Of a stretch of DNA of 64,000 nt, positions 61,697 through 64,000 are shown piece by piece. The first letter of the stretch is position 1. The number at the start of each line of letters is the position of its first letter. Source of the stretch: Solibacillus sp. FSL W7-1464 (GTDB taxonomy: Bacteria; Bacillota; Bacilli; Bacillales_A; Planococcaceae); assembly GCF_038004425.1 (NCBI RefSeq), contig NZ_JBBORC010000001.1, positions 3,315,001-3,379,000 of the forward strand. Direction: 5' to 3'. Under the pieces are notes generated by a model. It was not told where the DNA came from. It made no database searches and worked only from the letters and a program-made list of their open reading frames with translations. Position numbers and translations under genes: made by a program.

Positions 61697-62194
61697 TTAT
61701 CCGCGGTACCTTACAGAAAGGCCTTTTAGGAATTTACGGGCAAAGTTATCGCCGCATTCTTTGTAATTACGGTGTCCCGGTTTACGCATAATAGCACCAA
61801 GCTCGCCTTTTGATACGGCAATACCGCCGTCATCGAGTACATCCAGCATCTCTTCTGTCGTCAGCTGGCACGCCACTTTCAGCTTTTTCAGCATCATATT
61901 GTTCACATGGTCGGGCTTTTCCTGCACTGGCGCCGGCTGTCCTTCTTTTTTCGGCATCGGCCCACGCTTATACGTAATCAGCCCATTGAAAAATGCTTCC
62001 AAGTTTTTATGATTCACTTTCATCTGATCATAATCAGCTGGTGCTTCCTCATCCTTTTCCAAAGACTTCGTTAAAATTTTCGGCATATCCTCCGGGGTAA
62101 CAGTAACGCCACCTAATTTAAAAATTTCGATCATTTCTCTATTTTTCAAATCCATTGCGTAACGTACACGGATTAAAATATCATTATTATCCAT
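61697..62194 (-). CDS. DUF1456 (YehS-like) protein
   Basis: 165 residues from ATG 62194, 7 nt after TGGAGG. Two copies of the DUF1456 module: DILIRVRYAMDLKNREMIEI (5-24) and MMLKKLKVACQLTTEEMLDV (about 95-114), each followed by a GG-containing helix and a K/R-rich basic stretch. Function unknown. It may be a nucleic-acid-binding protein, but nothing here shows that. Confidence 0.88.
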   Translation of the reverse strand: MDNNDILIRVRYAMDLKNREMIEIFKLGGVTVTPEDMPKILTKSLEKDEEAPADYDQMKVNHKNLEAFFNGLITYKRGPMPKKEGQPAPVQEKPDHVNNMMLKKLKVACQLTTEEMLDVLDDGGIAVSKGELGAIMRKPGHRNYKECGDNFARKFLKGLSVRYRG

Positions 62195-62314
62195 AATTGC
62201 CTCCATCATGTTTTGCTTACGCCTATTATACCAGACGACAGGGCAGGTTTGTTAGCTGGACTCTTTAAGGACTCGTTTTTATAAAGGATAGGAGAATGCT
62301 TCTTATTTTAATCA

Positions 62315-62345
62315 TGAAAAAAAGCCTCGACAAAAAATCGAGGCT
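62315..62345 (-). terminator. Terminator after the acyl-CoA ligase gene
   Basis: Minus strand AGCCTCGA / TCGAGGCT stem then seven T. Confidence 0.85.
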
Positions 62346-62353
62346 ACCATATT

Positions 62354-63841
62354 TTAAATCGTCTGTTTTGGTCTTAACGTATGCTTCAGTACTTTACCTG
62401 ATGCATTACGAGGCAGTTGACCGATAAAATCGACTTCAAACGGAACTTTATACTTTGCAAGCTGTGTCATGCAATAGTCCAGCACATCCTGCTCCATTAG
62501 TTGTTGGCCTTCTTTTAATACAACAAATGCCTTTGGAACTTCACCATAAACTTCATGAGGCACCCCTACGACAGCAGCCTCTAAAATTTGAGGCATTTGG
62601 TAAAGTACTTCTTCCACTTCAATCGGGTAAATATTTTCCCCGCCGCGAATAATCATATCCTTTTTGCGGTCTACAATATATAAATAGCCTTCCTCGTCAA
62701 AACGGCCTAAATCTCCTGTGTACAACCATCCGTCTTGAATCGACTTTGCTGTTTCTTCCGGTGCGCGCAAATATCCCTTCATTACTTGAGGACCTTTCAC
62801 GCAAATTTCACCAACCTCCCCTAATGGTACAACTTCACCATTAGCATCACGCAGCTGAATTTCCGTCCGTGCTAACGGTTTGCCTACTGAACCGATTTTA
62901 AATAGTGCAGCATCATCCAGCAATGAACTCGCTGCAGGTGAATTTTCCGTTTGCCCGTACAAATTCTGTACTTTTACTTTCGGGAATGTATCCTTCAGAC
63001 GCTTAACAAGCTCATATGGCATCGGTGCAGCTCCATAGCAGAATAGGCGCAGTTGACTAAAATCATAGGACTGCAGCTCAGGTTTGTTCAATAAAATCGT
63101 ATACATTGCCGGCACACCAAAGAAAATGGTTGCCTTTGTTCCAACTAGATTTTTCAATGTCTGATCTGGTGAAAACGCCTCTTCTATAAGAACTGCTCCA
63201 CCTTTATAAATTGTCGGCACCGCAAACACATGGCTGCCTGCACAGTGGAACAATGGAGTACAAATAAACATGCGGTCCTCATTCGTCATATTCATCGAAT
63301 CAGACCAGATTTGCGCTGTCTCCAAAATATTCCGGTGACTGAGCATAACCCCTTTTGGTTTTCCTGTAGTTCCGGATGTATACATGACAACAGACGTATC
63401 CTCAGGCTCCAACTGCGGCAATTCCGGGGAAGCGCTACCCCCCTTAATAATTTCTTTGATTTGTGAAAGCGACAGGATTTCCTGAAAACCATGTGTCGTA
63501 AGGTCAATCGTCGCTTGCAATTTTTCATCATAAACTAAAATTTTTGCTTCTGAATGTTTAAATATAAAATCCACTTCAGGAGGAGCCAGCTTTGTATTTA
63601 CAGGCATTACGGTTAAGCCTGCGAGCTGCACACCATAATAAACAGCCATAAACAAATGGGAGTTGAGCGCAAACTCTGCTACAATATCATCTTTTTGAAA
63701 ACCTTTTTCGATCAGATAACCGGCAATTTTCCGCGAGTTATTCAGAAGTTCTTCGTAGGACCATACTTCATTTTCAAATTGAATAGCCGTTGCATTTGGT
63801 GTCTCCAGAGCTTGGTCAACTAATGCCTGTAAAACTGTCAT
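62354..63841 (-). CDS. Long-chain fatty acid--CoA ligase-type AMP-binding protein
   Basis: 495 residues, AAGGGGG before ATG. Adenylate-forming enzyme motifs: YTSGTTGKPKGVMLSH (about 154), YGQTE (about 295), GWLYTGDLGRF (about 370), DRKKDMIIRGGENIYP (about 388) and catalytic Lys in NASGKVLK (about 481). It activates a carboxylic acid with ATP and CoA. Fits with the acyl-CoA dehydrogenase and thiolase 3 kb away as a fatty-acid degradation set, but they are not in one operon. Chain length unknown. Confidence 0.88.
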   Translation of the reverse strand: MTVLQALVDQALETPNATAIQFENEVWSYEELLNNSRKIAGYLIEKGFQKDDIVAEFALNSHLFMAVYYGVQLAGLTVMPVNTKLAPPEVDFIFKHSEAKILVYDEKLQATIDLTTHGFQEILSLSQIKEIIKGGSASPELPQLEPEDTSVVMYTSGTTGKPKGVMLSHRNILETAQIWSDSMNMTNEDRMFICTPLFHCAGSHVFAVPTIYKGGAVLIEEAFSPDQTLKNLVGTKATIFFGVPAMYTILLNKPELQSYDFSQLRLFCYGAAPMPYELVKRLKDTFPKVKVQNLYGQTENSPAASSLLDDAALFKIGSVGKPLARTEIQLRDANGEVVPLGEVGEICVKGPQVMKGYLRAPEETAKSIQDGWLYTGDLGRFDEEGYLYIVDRKKDMIIRGGENIYPIEVEEVLYQMPQILEAAVVGVPHEVYGEVPKAFVVLKEGQQLMEQDVLDYCMTQLAKYKVPFEVDFIGQLPRNASGKVLKHTLRPKQTI

Positions 63842-63881
63842 TTAAAATCCCCCTTAGTATATAAATATCTCAATATTCTAA

Positions 63882-63911
63882 ATTTTAACAATTTTAAGCT
63901 GCTTAATGCAA
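63882..63911 (-). promoter_or_regulatory. Promoter of the acyl-CoA ligase gene
   Basis: Minus strand TTGCAT (63906-63911), 18 bp, TAAAAT (63882-63887). Confidence 0.5.
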
Positions 63912-64000
63912 TATTTTCTGTCTGTTTATTTTTTTTAGCAACTCACAAAAATTTTAGTATTTGCGAATGGTATGTATTTATTTTGGATAAGCTAGTTGTC

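Overview
The window is a low-GC Gram-positive chromosome segment from an endospore-forming, motile member of the Bacillales, most likely Planococcaceae (Solibacillus/Lysinibacillus type). The reasons are strong AGGAGG ribosome sites with frequent TTG/GTG starts, A-T rich intergenic DNA, spore genes (a gamma-type SASP candidate and pdaA), motAB, and gene order. From the left edge the order ygxA, ygzB, perR, bcp, gsaB/hemL, ygaE, ygaD, ygaC, sspE locus, mutY, yfhP, yfhJ, yfhH, recX, yfhF is the Bacillus subtilis perR-to-recX region, but a five-gene peptide ABC transporter sits between ygaE and ygaD and a 2-hydroxyacid dehydrogenase sits between perR and bcp. The genus assignment is inference. 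No rRNA, tRNA, CRISPR array, prophage or intact transposase was seen.

Layout. 1-6 kb: peroxide regulator PerR with its own operator, Bcp peroxidase, glutamate-1-semialdehyde aminomutase and YgaE. 6-12 kb: peptide transporter 1 (order D-F-A-B-C) with a near-perfect CodY box. 12-19 kb: YgaD exporter, YgaC, divergent SspE, MutY, YfhP, YfhJ/YfhH/RecX, YfhF. 19-25 kb: PdaA, an rRNA uracil methyltransferase, a VOC protein, and an MFS exporter behind a leader with a terminator. 25-32 kb: class I fumarase with a cre-like site, cystine symporter, Fe(II)-efflux ATPase with PerR/Fur boxes, YihY/YtxH pair behind a sigma-B-like promoter. 32-36 kb: pseudouridine catabolism (psuK-psuG) and motAB. 36-42 kb: M29 aminopeptidase, carbonic anhydrase, PPK2, Map, ThiT with a TPP riboswitch. 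42-47 kb: small proteins and SbcCD. 47-53 kb: peptide transporter 2 with a divergent binding protein. 53-64 kb: GDSL hydrolase, second M29 aminopeptidase, YfmL-like helicase, fatty-acid/acyl-CoA genes (thiolase, acyl-CoA dehydrogenase, acyl-CoA ligase), a phosphoesterase, a radical SAM/SPASM enzyme and DUF1456.

Themes. Peroxide/iron: perR, bcp and pfeT share PerR-type operators at two loci. Peptide and amino-acid supply: two Opp/Dpp systems with CodY-like boxes, two M29 aminopeptidases, TcyP and Map. Sporulation and stress: SspE-like protein behind a sigma-G-like promoter, PdaA, and the sigma-B-like ytxH-yihY unit.

The least explained signal is at 56679-56970: thirteen same-strand copies of a TTCTAATA-like motif, most exactly 21 bp apart with unrelated sequence between them. 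Other points of interest are a Shine-Dalgarno inside a terminator-like hairpin before pdaA, a kinase with its own winged helix behind a twin-operator promoter, a nested palindrome at 42747-42844, and a MITE-like repeat at 61443-61683.
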